NCBI RefSeq assembly: GCF_900187045.1
Contig: NZ_LT906453.1
Span: forward strand, 744,001-808,000
DNA from: Dermatophilus congolensis
GTDB lineage: Bacteria > Actinomycetota > Actinomycetes > Actinomycetales > Dermatophilaceae
Reading direction: 5' to 3'
DNA: 64,000 nt
The notes under the pieces were generated by a model that saw nothing but the letters and a program-made list of their open reading frames with translations, was not told where the DNA came from and did no database searches. Below are positions 9,179-18,080 of the stretch, piece by piece. Numbering within the stretch: position 1 is the stretch's first letter; each line of letters begins with the position of its first letter. The position numbers and the translations under genes were made by a program.

Positions 9179-10783
9179 CTACGTGCCCGGTGTTTCACTG
9201 GTCTGCAGCCCCTCAGGACTGTCTAGACGCGCCGTTTGATCATGCGTTCCGGTAAGCCCAGGCACATCCGCCAGCGGCCGCGGCCCCCCACGAACCCCAA
9301 CACTGTCCGCCTCAGAACGCCCACCCGGGCCTGAACGATCACGCCTAACCCCGCGTCTAGCCCCCCGACTCTCAGGCCGTTGATGCCCACCACCGGGCAA
9401 CCCCAAAGCAGCATCAATCGCCTCAGCAACAGTGCTCACTCGAGCTACGTGCATCCCTTGAGGCACATCAGCAATATCGATCGAACCATGCGGCACAATC
9501 GCGTGCGTAAACCCCAACCGAGCCGCCTCCGTCAGGCGTTTCTGCACACCAGTGACACGACGCACATCACCAGCCAACCCCACTTCACCCAAGGCCAACA
9601 ACCCCGGCGCAATCGGCCTATCCACCACCGAGCCAGTCACCGCAATCGCAACTGACAAATCCGACGCAGGCTCAGCAATACGAACCCCACCCACGGTTGA
9701 CACATAACAGTCACAATCACTCATCGGCACATGCGCATGACGCTCCAACACAGCCAAAATCATCGACACTCGCGAAGAATCCAACCCAGAAGTAGTGCGC
9801 CTAGGCATAGCTGCCTTAGTGCGTGCCAACAACGCCTGCACCTCCACCACCAGCGGACGCCGACCCTCCAACGTCACACTCACCGCAGTGCCAGGAACCA
9901 CCACATCCCGCGAAGACAAAAACAACCCACTCGGATCAGACAACCCCTCAATCCCGGACTCCGACAAATCAAAACACCCCACCTCATCCGTAGGGCCAAA
10001 CCGGTTCTTCACCGCCCGGATCATCCGCAACCGAGACCCACGCTCACCTTCAAAATGCAGAACCACATCCACGAGGTGCTCCAACACCCGCGGCCCAGCG
10101 ATCGTCCCGTCCTTAGTCACATGCCCGACCAAAATCGAAGCAAACCCACCCGACTTCGCAGTCTGAACCAGCGCAGCCGTTACCTCCCTCACCTGAGCCA
10201 CATTCCCCGGCGAACCATCAACCTGCGCACTAGCCAATGTCTGCACAGAATCCACGACAAGCAACTGCGGTGAAGCCGCCTCAATATGCCCCAGCACAGT
10301 GCCCAAATCACCCTCAGAAGCAAGCAACAAATTCTCATGATCCGCCCCAATACGCCGCGCCCTCGTCGCAACCTGAGCAGCCGACTCCTCACCCGAGACA
10401 TACAACACCCGCAACCCCGACCGCGCTGCACGACCAGCCACATCCAAAGACAACGTCGACTTCCCAATCCCAGGCTCCCCAGCAAGCAACACCACCGCGT
10501 CGCTAACCAACCCACCACCCAACACCCGATCAAACTCAAACACCCCAGTCGGGCGAGCATCAGCAGGAGTGACATCAACACTCGTAATCGGAGCAGCAGG
10601 GGCAACAACATGAGCTGCCACCGTCCGCGCAGCCCCCGAGGACTCCACCTCTGCCACCGTTCCCCACTCCTGACAGCGCGCACAACGACCCACCCACTTG
10701 GCCGTCGACCAGCCACACTCAGTACAACGCCACGTCGACTTCTCGCCCTTACCGCGCTTACCGCTTTCCTTACCAACCACCAT
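9179..10783 (-). CDS. radA: RadA, DNA repair ATPase (Sms)
   Basis: RecA-like helicase that processes recombination intermediates. Counting from the ATG at 10783, a zinc finger is formed by C20-x2-C23 and C34-x2-C37. Walker A is GEPGIGKST at 102-110, the RadA-specific KNRFG motif is at ~259-263, and a Lon-protease-like domain ends near AEAIDAALGLPGGG. About 65 extra residues rich in Arg, Gly and Pro follow, giving 534 residues against a usual 450-480. The frame extends 18 codons further upstream, but the later start brings the zinc finger to its normal place. It is the first gene of radA-disA-mutY. Confidence 0.94.
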   Translation of the reverse strand: MVVGKESGKRGKGEKSTWRCTECGWSTAKWVGRCARCQEWGTVAEVESSGAARTVAAHVVAPAAPITSVDVTPADARPTGVFEFDRVLGGGLVSDAVVLLAGEPGIGKSTLSLDVAGRAARSGLRVLYVSGEESAAQVATRARRIGADHENLLLASEGDLGTVLGHIEAASPQLLVVDSVQTLASAQVDGSPGNVAQVREVTAALVQTAKSGGFASILVGHVTKDGTIAGPRVLEHLVDVVLHFEGERGSRLRMIRAVKNRFGPTDEVGCFDLSESGIEGLSDPSGLFLSSRDVVVPGTAVSVTLEGRRPLVVEVQALLARTKAAMPRRTTSGLDSSRVSMILAVLERHAHVPMSDCDCYVSTVGGVRIAEPASDLSVAIAVTGSVVDRPIAPGLLALGEVGLAGDVRRVTGVQKRLTEAARLGFTHAIVPHGSIDIADVPQGMHVARVSTVAEAIDAALGLPGGGHQRPESRGARRGVRRDRSGPGGRSEADSVGVRGGPRPLADVPGLTGTHDQTARLDSPEGLQTSETPGT

Positions 10784-10891
10784 GGCAGCCACCCTAGGCG
10801 CCCCCACCGACAACGCAGCCGTAGCACAACCACCCACCGCACGTATGCCTCACTACTCGGAACGCACAAGCACCCTCACTACAGTGGAAAC

Positions 10892-11725
10892 GTGAGCCAG
10901 GAGCAATCGACGCCCCCACAGATACCGAAAGTCACCCTCGGTACCTCCTCCGTCTACCCCAAAAAACTCCAAGACGGGTTCGAAATGGCCGCACGCACCG
11001 GCTACGACGGTGTCGAAGTGATGGTGCTAGGAGACCCAGCAACACAAAACGCCGACACACTCACCGCCCTGGCCGACAAATACAACACCCCCATCCTGTC
11101 CATCCACGCACCCACCCTGCTGGTATCCCAACGCGTCTGGGGAACAAACGACCCCTGGGAAAAAATCGACCGCTCTATCGACCTAGCCCACGCCGTGGGC
11201 ACCAACACCGTCGTCCTACACCCACCATTTCGCTGGCAACGCGAATATGCCCGCGAATTCGCCGAAGGAGTCGCCGCCCGCGAAGCCAGCACCGGTGCCA
11301 TCCTCGCCGTAGAAAACATGTTTCCCTGGCGAGCCGGATCAGTCTGGATGCAGGTCTACCGGCCCGGATGGAACCCCGTCGACTTCGACTATGCCCACGT
11401 CACCCTCGACTTCTCCCACGCGGCAATCGCCCACGACGACGTCATGGCAATGAAAAAACAGCTCGGCACCCGTCTACACCATATTCACCTTGGCGACGGC
11501 ACCGGATCATTCATGGACGAACACCTCGTCCCCGGCCGAGGAAACATGCCCATCGCCGACTTTCTCGCCGACCTTGGCCAAACCGGCTGGGACGGAGTCA
11601 TCGCCACCGAAGTAAGCACCCGCAAAGCCAACGACGCCCAGCGCGAAAAAGACCTCAGAGAAACAGTCGAATTCGCCCGCACCCACTTACGCCGCGGCGC
11701 ACAACGCAACGGTCTGCAAGACTGA
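10892..11725 (+). CDS. Sugar phosphate isomerase/epimerase family TIM-barrel protein
   Basis: About 277 residues with the xylose-isomerase-like TIM-barrel pattern: GTSSVYP at the first strand, GYDGVEVMV, LSIHAPTLL, NTVVLHPPF, LAVENMF, VTLDFSHAAIA, HIHLGDG and VIATEVS. His, Glu and Asp residues at strand ends fit metal ligands. The GTG at 10892 is used; the frame runs far upstream only because it crosses radA antisense. Actinobacteria often place this gene before a proline dehydrogenase and proC, as here, but its substrate is unknown. It is transcribed divergently from radA with a gap of about 108 bases. Confidence 0.85.
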   Translation: MSQEQSTPPQIPKVTLGTSSVYPKKLQDGFEMAARTGYDGVEVMVLGDPATQNADTLTALADKYNTPILSIHAPTLLVSQRVWGTNDPWEKIDRSIDLAHAVGTNTVVLHPPFRWQREYAREFAEGVAAREASTGAILAVENMFPWRAGSVWMQVYRPGWNPVDFDYAHVTLDFSHAAIAHDDVMAMKKQLGTRLHHIHLGDGTGSFMDEHLVPGRGNMPIADFLADLGQTGWDGVIATEVSTRKANDAQREKDLRETVEFARTHLRRGAQRNGLQD

Positions 11726-11777
11726 CACCGGCGACCCACCCGCCGACGTCGCCTGACTGCGCGAGAGGTTCCGCTTG

Positions 11778-12755
11778 GTGAAAAACGATGTCAGCCCCGC
11801 AACCATGCTGCTGCGCATGGCCCACGACCCGAGATTCCGAACCTTCGTGGAGACCAGATCGGTCAACTCCCACGTCGTATCCAAATTCGTCGCTGGCGAA
11901 ACCGCCACCGACGCCCTCAACGCCACCGGTGAGCTCCTCGCCCGCGGACGATACGTCACCATCAGCCACCTAGCCCCGGACCCACTGGACACAACACAAG
12001 CCCGCACCCACCGCAAACGGCTACGCAAAGCCCTGCGACGCACCGTACAAGCTGGCTACAACGTCGAAGAACGCATCGAAATCGCCATACGCCCCGGAGC
12101 TCTTGGCGCACGCCTACCCAACAACGGACACGAACTCGCTCTCGAACACGCCCGCAGAATCACACACACCGCCACAGAAATGGGCGCCCGCGTCCTCATC
12201 GAAAGCGAACCAGGCCTGCCCGCCAGCGACACCCTCTCATTCACCGACGCCCTCCGACGGGACTACCCCGACACAGGAGTAGAGCTGTGGTCGATGCGTA
12301 AACGCACCGAACAAGACATTCTCGAACGCATCGATAGCCAATGCCGCGTCCGACTTTCCTACGGAACCGATGAAGCCCGCGGCGGCGAAGACGAAACTCA
12401 CGGCGCTCGCGACACCGACCTGGCGTATGTGCGCTCTTTAACAGAGTTGATGCGAAGCTCTGCAACGTTTTCTGTCTCGGCTGCAGATCGTCGTGTGGTG
12501 GAAATTTCCGAGGCTCTGGTAGCTGCAGGGGAACGGCAAGCAGGAACATTCGAATACCACCTACGGATGGGGACCCACCCGATTGCCGAAGCCACGATCG
12601 CTGACCGAGGCGACCGCATGAGGGTGCTCGTGCCGTTCGGGCGAGACTGGTACCCCTACCTGATGGGCAGAGTCGCCGACCAGCCGGGGCAATTTTTGGC
12701 TTTGTTTCGACCCACTAAAGCTGCTCGGCGTGCCAAAGCGCGAGGAAAGCGATAA
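11778..12755 (+). CDS. Proline dehydrogenase family protein (divergent)
   Basis: The proline dehydrogenase (PRODH) barrel oxidises proline to pyrroline-5-carboxylate with FAD. The C-terminal signature VLVPFGRDWYPYLMGRVAD and the preceding EYHLRMG block are clear, and the mid-region ARVLIESEPG and VELWSMRKRTEQDILERI follow the barrel. The usual KGAY-type flavin segment is not recognisable: RVRLSYGTDEARGG stands in its place. Function may therefore be altered. GAGAGG lies upstream of alternative starts TTG 11775 and GTG 11778; the GTG is chosen. The next gene, proC, catalyses the reverse direction of proline metabolism, a common actinobacterial pairing. Confidence 0.8.
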   Translation: MKNDVSPATMLLRMAHDPRFRTFVETRSVNSHVVSKFVAGETATDALNATGELLARGRYVTISHLAPDPLDTTQARTHRKRLRKALRRTVQAGYNVEERIEIAIRPGALGARLPNNGHELALEHARRITHTATEMGARVLIESEPGLPASDTLSFTDALRRDYPDTGVELWSMRKRTEQDILERIDSQCRVRLSYGTDEARGGEDETHGARDTDLAYVRSLTELMRSSATFSVSAADRRVVEISEALVAAGERQAGTFEYHLRMGTHPIAEATIADRGDRMRVLVPFGRDWYPYLMGRVADQPGQFLALFRPTKAARRAKARGKR

Positions 12756-12794
12756 GCGATGAAGGATGAGACCGGTCGAGACGAAGGAGTGCAG

Positions 12795-13631
12795 ATGGAA
12801 CAGAGCACAAACAACTCCAGTGCTGTTGCAGAAGCCATCACGAAGCTGGCAGCAATTGGAGCAGGCACGATGGCAGGCGCAATCGTTAAAGGTGCGATCT
12901 CAGAAGGGCTTGAGCGGCAGAACGTGGTGGTCAGCACCCGTTCTGAGCAGACCAAAGAAGAGTGGGAAAGCTTCGGTGTGAAAGTGGCCGATGAGAACTG
13001 CGATGCGGTCAAAGATGCAGACGTGGTGCTTATCGGGGTTAAACCTGCGCAGGTTACCGAAGTGTTGGGTGAGATTGGGGCGTCCTTGCGTGATGACGCT
13101 GTGGTGGTGAGCGTGGCGGCCGGGGTTTCGTTGGACACCATGGCTCAGGCGCTTCCCGATGGCGTTGCAGTGGTAAGGGTGATGCCCAACTCGCCAGCTT
13201 TGCTGCGCGCGGGGGCAGCATCCTTGACGCCAGGGGCACATGTTGATGAAAAGCAGATGGAGCGAGTGCGTGCTCTGTTTGGGGCAGTGGGCACTTTCGT
13301 TGAAGTGCAGGAACAATACATCGAGGCTGTCACTGCAGTCAGTGGTTCGGGCCCGGCATACGTGTATCGCTTGGTGGAGGCAATGGTTGATGGTGGTGTG
13401 TTGTTGGGGTTGACGCGTGATGATGCCACCACATTGGCCGTGGCTACAGCTCAAGGGGCGGCGTTGATGCTGGCTGAGTCGGGGGTGCGCCCAGGAGAAC
13501 TTCGGGAGCAAGTCACTTCGCCTGGAGGGACGACAGCAGCGGCGTTGGCGCAGATGTCTCGTGGGGGGTTCGAGTCGGCTGTTCTTGATGGCATGGTTGC
13601 CTGCCGTGACCGTTCTCGCGAACTGGGCTAA
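12795..13631 (+). CDS. proC: ProC, pyrroline-5-carboxylate reductase
   Basis: Last step of proline synthesis: NAD(P)H reduces pyrroline-5-carboxylate. The N-terminal Rossmann pattern is AIGAGTMAGAIV, followed by VLIGVKPAQV and VVRVMPNSPALL. The C-terminal family signature covers SGSGPAYVYRLVEAM and LREQVTSPGGTTAAAL. The ATG at 12795 is preferred because AAGGAG ends 5 bases before it; an in-frame ATG at 12759 lacks such a site. At 278 residues the protein is of normal length. A 264-base AT-richer gap with two overlapping short hairpins (13815-13831 and 13830-13868) separates it from the next gene. Confidence 0.95.
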   Translation: MEQSTNNSSAVAEAITKLAAIGAGTMAGAIVKGAISEGLERQNVVVSTRSEQTKEEWESFGVKVADENCDAVKDADVVLIGVKPAQVTEVLGEIGASLRDDAVVVSVAAGVSLDTMAQALPDGVAVVRVMPNSPALLRAGAASLTPGAHVDEKQMERVRALFGAVGTFVEVQEQYIEAVTAVSGSGPAYVYRLVEAMVDGGVLLGLTRDDATTLAVATAQGAALMLAESGVRPGELREQVTSPGGTTAAALAQMSRGGFESAVLDGMVACRDRSRELG

Positions 13632-13895
13632 CCATAAAAATATTGGTATTCAATGCTTTTCGTTGGCTACGGGGTGTTTACTCGGCGTTTGTGCAGTGTT
13701 CGTTCTATTGCTGAGGCCGATACCTCTTACCCAGGCAAAGTCGTGAAGGTGCGCTGTTAATCTCATGGCAAATGGGTCTGTGCACCTTCTGCGAGCGGTC
13801 GATGGGAAAGACGGGCACGAAGATCTCGTGCGTGGCCCCCTGCTTCACGGGCGGGATGCGGGCCACGCGCCCCGAGCAGAAAGGCCTTCAAACAT

Positions 13896-14417
13896 ATGAC
13901 CGATATTTCCATTCGTATCCTGGGTGAAGATGACTGGCAGGTGTACCGCGAGGGCCGCCTGCGCGCTCTTAAAGAGTCACCAGAAGGATTCGCGGCCAAA
14001 TATGAGGACGAGGCCGCAGCCGATGACCAGTTATGGAAAGACCGGGTGAAGCGTTCCTCGCGGTTGGTTGCTGAACAAGATGGGCGCCCTGTTGGGATTG
14101 CTTCAGTTCGTCTCAGTGACGACCTATTCGAAAACGCCTCAGAGGTGTTCGGGCTGTGGGTAGCTGCAGATTTGCGAGGAACGGGGCTCGCATCTCGACT
14201 GGTGCAAGAAGCGGCTCAGGTGGCTACCGCCCATGAGCGGGGTCAGCTGCTGTATTGGGTAGGCACCGAAAATGCCCGAGGGGTAGCCTTCGCGAGCAGT
14301 TTCGGATTCCGCCCCACTGAGCATCGCCGCCCAATGCGAGTGCACAGCGCTGGCGAAGAAGCTTCGCAAGAGGCAAGCTCCGAAGAGATTGCGTTGAGTC
14401 TGGCTTTGGGGCGCTAA
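13896..14417 (+). CDS. GNAT family N-acetyltransferase
   Basis: A 173-residue acetyltransferase of the GNAT superfamily, which moves the acetyl group of acetyl-CoA to an amine. The visible core has the strand LVAEQDGRPVGIASVRL, the acetyl-CoA loop VAADLRGTGLASRLVQ (motif A, R/Q-x-x-G-x-G/A), and the C-terminal ARGVAFASSFGFRPTEHR of motif B. The ending EEIALSLAL resembles many GNATs. The substrate is unknown. Only a weak AAAGG, about 11 bases upstream, precedes the ATG, and the leader holds two overlapping hairpins that might tune expression. No operon partner is evident. Confidence 0.85.
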   Translation: MTDISIRILGEDDWQVYREGRLRALKESPEGFAAKYEDEAAADDQLWKDRVKRSSRLVAEQDGRPVGIASVRLSDDLFENASEVFGLWVAADLRGTGLASRLVQEAAQVATAHERGQLLYWVGTENARGVAFASSFGFRPTEHRRPMRVHSAGEEASQEASSEEIALSLALGR

Positions 14418-14493
14418 GTCTGCGCAGAGGCTCTTTTGGCGGTAGGCCTGTCGATGTGCCGCCTAAGGAGGTCAGCTCGCGTAGCCTGCCCGC

Positions 14494-15687
14494 ATGGACG
14501 ACGCACGCGTGAGTGTCGTGTGGGATGAGGGGTTCACTCGATACAACTTCGGTACGGGGCACCCGATGGATCCCGTGCGTTTAGATCTGACTGCGCGGCT
14601 GTGCCACGCACTGGGTTTGTTCGCAGATGCGGTGGTAATGGTCTCTCCGGTGGAGGCTTCCACTGAGGCGTTAGTGCGGGTTCATGACCCGCAGTACATC
14701 GCTGCTGTGCAGCGGGCTTCGATTGATCCACGAGCGGCAGATCCTCGCTTTGGTTTAGGCACTGAAGATGATCCGGCGTTCGTGGGTATGCATGAGGTGA
14801 GTGCGCGGATCGCTGATGGGTCGCGCTTGATTGCCGAGCAGGTGTGGAGTGGTCATATGGATCACGGGGTGAACTTCACCGGTGGTCTTCACCATGCGAT
14901 GCGTGATCGAGCAGCTGGGTTCTGTGTATATAACGATGCAGTCATGGCCATTGACTGGCTTCTGCAGGCAGGGGCCACACGTGTTGCTTATGTCGATGTT
15001 GATGCTCATCACGGCGATGGCGTGGAGGGGGCTTTCTGGGATGATCCCCGCGTCTTGACGCTCTCTGTTCATGAAACCGGAAAAATTCTTTTTCCTGGCA
15101 CGGGGTTCCCGCGTGAGATCGGGGGAGTGGAAGCACTGGGCTGCGCGGTGAATCTCGCTCTTCCCACACAGACGCGTGATGCGCAGTGGTTACGCGCTAT
15201 TGATGCCACCGTGCCTGCCTTGCTGCGTGCCTTTCGTCCCCAGATCCTTGTTAGTCAGCACGGCGCCGATACGCATTACACCGATCCTCTTACGCATCTA
15301 GCTATCTCTGTTGATGCTCAACGTGCCGTGATGACTCAGTTGCATGACTTGGCTCACGAGCTGTGCGAAGGACGTTGGGTTGCATTAGGGGGAGGGGGAT
15401 ACCAGCCTGTTTCTGTAGTTCCTCGCACGTGGAGTCACCTTGTGGCCATTGCGGCGCATCGCCCTGTTGATGTGGCTACTGCTATCCCGACTAGCTGGCT
15501 TAATCACGCCTACCAGATCAGTGCTGATTTGCCCGAGACTATGGGGGATGGTGCCTATGAGAATGGGCATGTGGCTTTCCGTTCTTGGGAACACGGATAT
15601 GACCCCGGCAATAGCCTTGATGCCGCTGTGATGGCAACCCGGGAGGCCGTGTTCAGTTATCACGGTCTGGATGCCTGGTATGACTGA
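14494..15687 (+). CDS. acuC: AcuC-like histone deacetylase superfamily protein
   Basis: Zinc hydrolase of the arginase/deacetylase fold; AcuC of Bacillus deacetylates acetyl-CoA synthetase. The active-site landmarks are seen in order: GGLHHAMRDRAAGFCVYND, YVDVDAHHGDGVEGAF (metal and catalytic His/Asp), LVSQHGADTH and LGGGGY. Length 397 fits the AcuC class. An in-frame TAG at 14482 limits the start to ATG 14494 or GTG 14509. A perfect AAGGAGG lies 23 bases before that ATG, too far for a usual ribosome-binding site. The neighbour upstream is an acetyltransferase, so an acetylation/deacetylation pair is possible but unproven. Confidence 0.88.
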   Translation: MDDARVSVVWDEGFTRYNFGTGHPMDPVRLDLTARLCHALGLFADAVVMVSPVEASTEALVRVHDPQYIAAVQRASIDPRAADPRFGLGTEDDPAFVGMHEVSARIADGSRLIAEQVWSGHMDHGVNFTGGLHHAMRDRAAGFCVYNDAVMAIDWLLQAGATRVAYVDVDAHHGDGVEGAFWDDPRVLTLSVHETGKILFPGTGFPREIGGVEALGCAVNLALPTQTRDAQWLRAIDATVPALLRAFRPQILVSQHGADTHYTDPLTHLAISVDAQRAVMTQLHDLAHELCEGRWVALGGGGYQPVSVVPRTWSHLVAIAAHRPVDVATAIPTSWLNHAYQISADLPETMGDGAYENGHVAFRSWEHGYDPGNSLDAAVMATREAVFSYHGLDAWYD

Positions 15688-16009
15688 TCAGCGCAGCCGT
15701 CCCACCAGCATGGCCACACGCAGCGGTCAACTGGCTTTGGGTACAGGCATGCGCCCGGAGTACGATTGCCCAGACCGTCAACTGCCCGGCCCCGGTTCGC
15801 ACCCGCCTCGGGGGCTGCTGATGTAGCGGAACGTGCACCTCACGAGTTGCCGAGCCGTCACCTTCATGCAGCCGAACGCCGCAGCACGAGCTGCGGATTC
15901 GAGCCGAATGCCGAATCGAATGGTCGGCCGAATGTAGTGGACGTGACGAGGCTCGTAATGCACGAGATCCCGTACCGGCCGCTCCGACAACGATGATTGA
16001 GGTGTCCCC
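15688..16009 (+). other. Non-coding leader region upstream of bS22
   Basis: No convincing gene in these 322 bases. Two adjacent stem-loops stand out: 15879-15896 (CCGCAG / CTGCGG, 6-base loop) and 15896-15917 (GATTCG / CGAATC, 10-base loop). The heptamer GCCGAAT recurs three times between 15903 and 15934. They could belong to a structured leader of the ribosomal-protein gene. No clear promoter was found. Confidence 0.35.
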
Positions 16010-16108
16010 ATGGGATCTGTGATCAAGAAGCGCCGCAAGCGCATGGCCAAGAAGAAGCACCGCAAGCTGCTTCGTAAGACGCGTCACCAGCGTCGTAACA
16101 AGAAGTGA
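16010..16108 (+). CDS. 30S ribosomal protein bS22 (AURKAIP1/COX24 domain)
   Basis: A 32-residue, extremely basic peptide starting MGSVIKKRRKRMAKKKHRK and ending RRNKK. This is the actinobacterial small-subunit protein bS22, which binds 16S rRNA near the decoding region. GAGGTG ends 5 bases before the ATG. The gene is often missed because of its size. A stem-loop follows within 20 bases, so it appears monocistronic. The sequence matches the family from end to end, which makes the call secure despite the length. Confidence 0.92.
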   Translation: MGSVIKKRRKRMAKKKHRKLLRKTRHQRRNKK

Positions 16109-16125
16109 CACCGAGTCCGGGGGGC

Positions 16126-16152
16126 GACACGTTGTCTCCCGGACAACGTGTC
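16126..16152 (+). terminator. Stem-loop after bS22
   Basis: A perfect 11-bp inverted repeat (16126-16136 with 16142-16152) with a 5-base loop, 17 bases after the bS22 stop. There is no T-tract, so termination is likely but not certain. Confidence 0.6.
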
Positions 16153-16282
16153 CGCACGGGGTCACCGGATGCACCGGTCGGCCCCGTTCCTGTGCCCATG
16201 GCGCCACCCGGCCACTGCGCAAAAACCCCAACCACACGGGCTGATGCCGTGGAGCAGGTGCAGCGGCACTAGAGTTTTAGGC

Positions 16283-16555
16283 ATGGATTCGCATGTGCCG
16301 ACGATCACCCTGATCACTAAGCCTGGATGCCACCTGTGTGACCTGGCCCGTGATGTTGTGACCCGAGTCGCTGACCAACTCTCAGTTGGTTTCGAGGAGA
16401 AATCTCTCCCCGACATGACTGACCCAGACCCCATCCTGTGGGAGCAGATCCCTGTCACATACATCGACGGTGAGCCACACGACTACTGGCGAGTGAGCGA
16501 ATCTCGTTTGCGCGCAGAGTTAACCGAACGTATGCAACAAAACAGCCAAAACTGA
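16283..16555 (+). CDS. Glutaredoxin-like (DUF836) protein
   Basis: A 90-residue thioredoxin-fold protein. The redox motif C-x-x-C is seen as KPGCHLC near residues 13-19, followed by a helix, and the cis-Pro region appears as IPVTYIDGEPHDYWRVSESRL. This pattern matches the glutaredoxin-like DUF836 group, whose members often lie just upstream of hemA or rex in actinobacteria. It is likely a cytosolic disulfide reductant, partner unknown. The ATG at 16283 gives the standard N terminus; the open frame further upstream has no family similarity. The gap to hemA is 166 bases and contains a 6-bp hairpin around 16619-16637. Confidence 0.85.
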   Translation: MDSHVPTITLITKPGCHLCDLARDVVTRVADQLSVGFEEKSLPDMTDPDPILWEQIPVTYIDGEPHDYWRVSESRLRAELTERMQQNSQN

Positions 16556-16721
16556 ACGGTATGTCCTCACTCTCTCCGAATCGCCGATCAAGCAATTGAA
16601 CTGGCCTATCGTGAGAAGAGTGCCAAAAGTAGGCACTACCGTCGCAGAACCAACGGACCCTCACACCGGGCCCGCCCCCGGGAAACACCAACTCGGGAAA
16701 ACGCCGTAGGAGGAGCAACAC

Positions 16722-18080
16722 GTGAGTCTTGTCGTGTTGGGGCTGTCTCACCGCACATCCCCGCTGGACCTCTTGGAACGCGCCAGCCTCGACGCCAACG
16801 GCATCGCTGCCCTCCGCGACAGCCTGCGCTCCTCGCAACACATCGCCGAATCGGCACTCATCACCACCTGCAACCGCATCGAGGTGTATGCCGAAGCCCG
16901 CACCTTCCACGGAGCCATCGACGACATCGGCGACGCCCTTGAAATGGCCAGCGGAGTCTGCCGCGCCGACCTGGCCGACCACCTATACGTCCACTACGAA
17001 GACCGCGCCGTAGCCCACGCATTCTCCGTCGCCTGTGGACTGGACTCAATGGCCGTCGGCGAAGCTCAAATTCTCGGGCAAATGCGCGCAGCCCTCGCTG
17101 ACGCTCAACGCCACGAAACAGCAGGCCCGGTACTCAACACCCTCTTCCAACAAGCCCTACGCGTTGGGAAAAAAGCCCACTCCGACACCGCTATCGATAA
17201 AGCAGGACCCTCACTCGTTGAACGCGGCCTGCACCTATGCACACAAGCCATCGGCGACCTCAACACCAAACGCGTCGTTGTCATGGGTGCCGGAGCAATC
17301 AGCGCCCTGGCCGCCACCACCCTCGTCCGCGCAGGAATCACCGACGTCCTGGTCATCAACCGAACCCGAGCCAAAGCCGACCACCTCTCATCCGGACTCG
17401 GCCTCACCAGCGGCGACTGGGACGACCTCGACACCCACCTCACCCGCGCCGACCTCATCGTTGCCTGCACCGGCGCAACCGACCACATCGTCACCGGCGA
17501 CATGGCCGCCCGCATCGCCCAAGCCCGCCAAGGCCGCCCACAGGCTTACCTCGATCTCGCGCTACCTCGCGACATCGCCCCTGAAGTCACCGAACACGCC
17601 TACGTTGCAGACCTCGCCGTGATCGGTGAATCCCTGCGCGGCGGAGACGCCACCGCTTCAGCTGTTTCCGAAGTAACCGACCTCGTCACCGCCGAAGTCG
17701 CCGAATTCATGCTCATGCGACGCCAATCCGAGGTCGCCCCCACTGTCGCTGCACTACGACGCCAATCCGCCGACGTCGTCAAAGCAGAACTCGCGCGACT
17801 GGCAACCAAATTACCCACCGACCTCGACCCCAAAGTCCGCGCCGAAATCGAACAATCAGTCCGCCGCGTCGCCACAAAAATCCTGCACACCCCCACCGTG
17901 CGCGTCAAAGAACTCGCATCATCACCACTCGGTGACTACACCGGAGCCCTGCGCGCACTCTTCGACCTCGACGCCACCGAAACCGCCACCGTATCGGCCC
18001 CACCCACCGTAGGGCCTCGCGCACCCATGCCCGGCGAAGTCGCCGGAGCCATCATGGACCCCAGGAGACTGAACCGTTGA
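16722..18080 (+). CDS. hemA: HemA, glutamyl-tRNA reductase
   Basis: First committed step of C5-pathway tetrapyrrole synthesis: NADPH reduces glutamyl-tRNA to glutamate-1-semialdehyde. The catalytic Cys is C50 in TTCNRIE, preceded by LGLSHRTSPLDLLE. The substrate-channel block SMAVGEAQILGQMR, the NADPH-binding VVVMGAGAISALAA, and a C-terminal helical dimerisation domain follow. Length 452 is normal. GGAGGAG sits 6-7 bases before the GTG start. It opens the hemA-hemC-hemD-hemB-hemL operon, and its stop overlaps the TTG start of hemC. Confidence 0.96.
   Translation: MSLVVLGLSHRTSPLDLLERASLDANGIAALRDSLRSSQHIAESALITTCNRIEVYAEARTFHGAIDDIGDALEMASGVCRADLADHLYVHYEDRAVAHAFSVACGLDSMAVGEAQILGQMRAALADAQRHETAGPVLNTLFQQALRVGKKAHSDTAIDKAGPSLVERGLHLCTQAIGDLNTKRVVVMGAGAISALAATTLVRAGITDVLVINRTRAKADHLSSGLGLTSGDWDDLDTHLTRADLIVACTGATDHIVTGDMAARIAQARQGRPQAYLDLALPRDIAPEVTEHAYVADLAVIGESLRGGDATASAVSEVTDLVTAEVAEFMLMRRQSEVAPTVAALRRQSADVVKAELARLATKLPTDLDPKVRAEIEQSVRRVATKILHTPTVRVKELASSPLGDYTGALRALFDLDATETATVSAPPTVGPRAPMPGEVAGAIMDPRRLNR

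Noticed and set aside
15766-15996. 76-codon plus frame upstream of bS22
   Set aside because: No similarity, no ribosome-binding site, and it overlaps repeat and hairpin structure; treated as leader.
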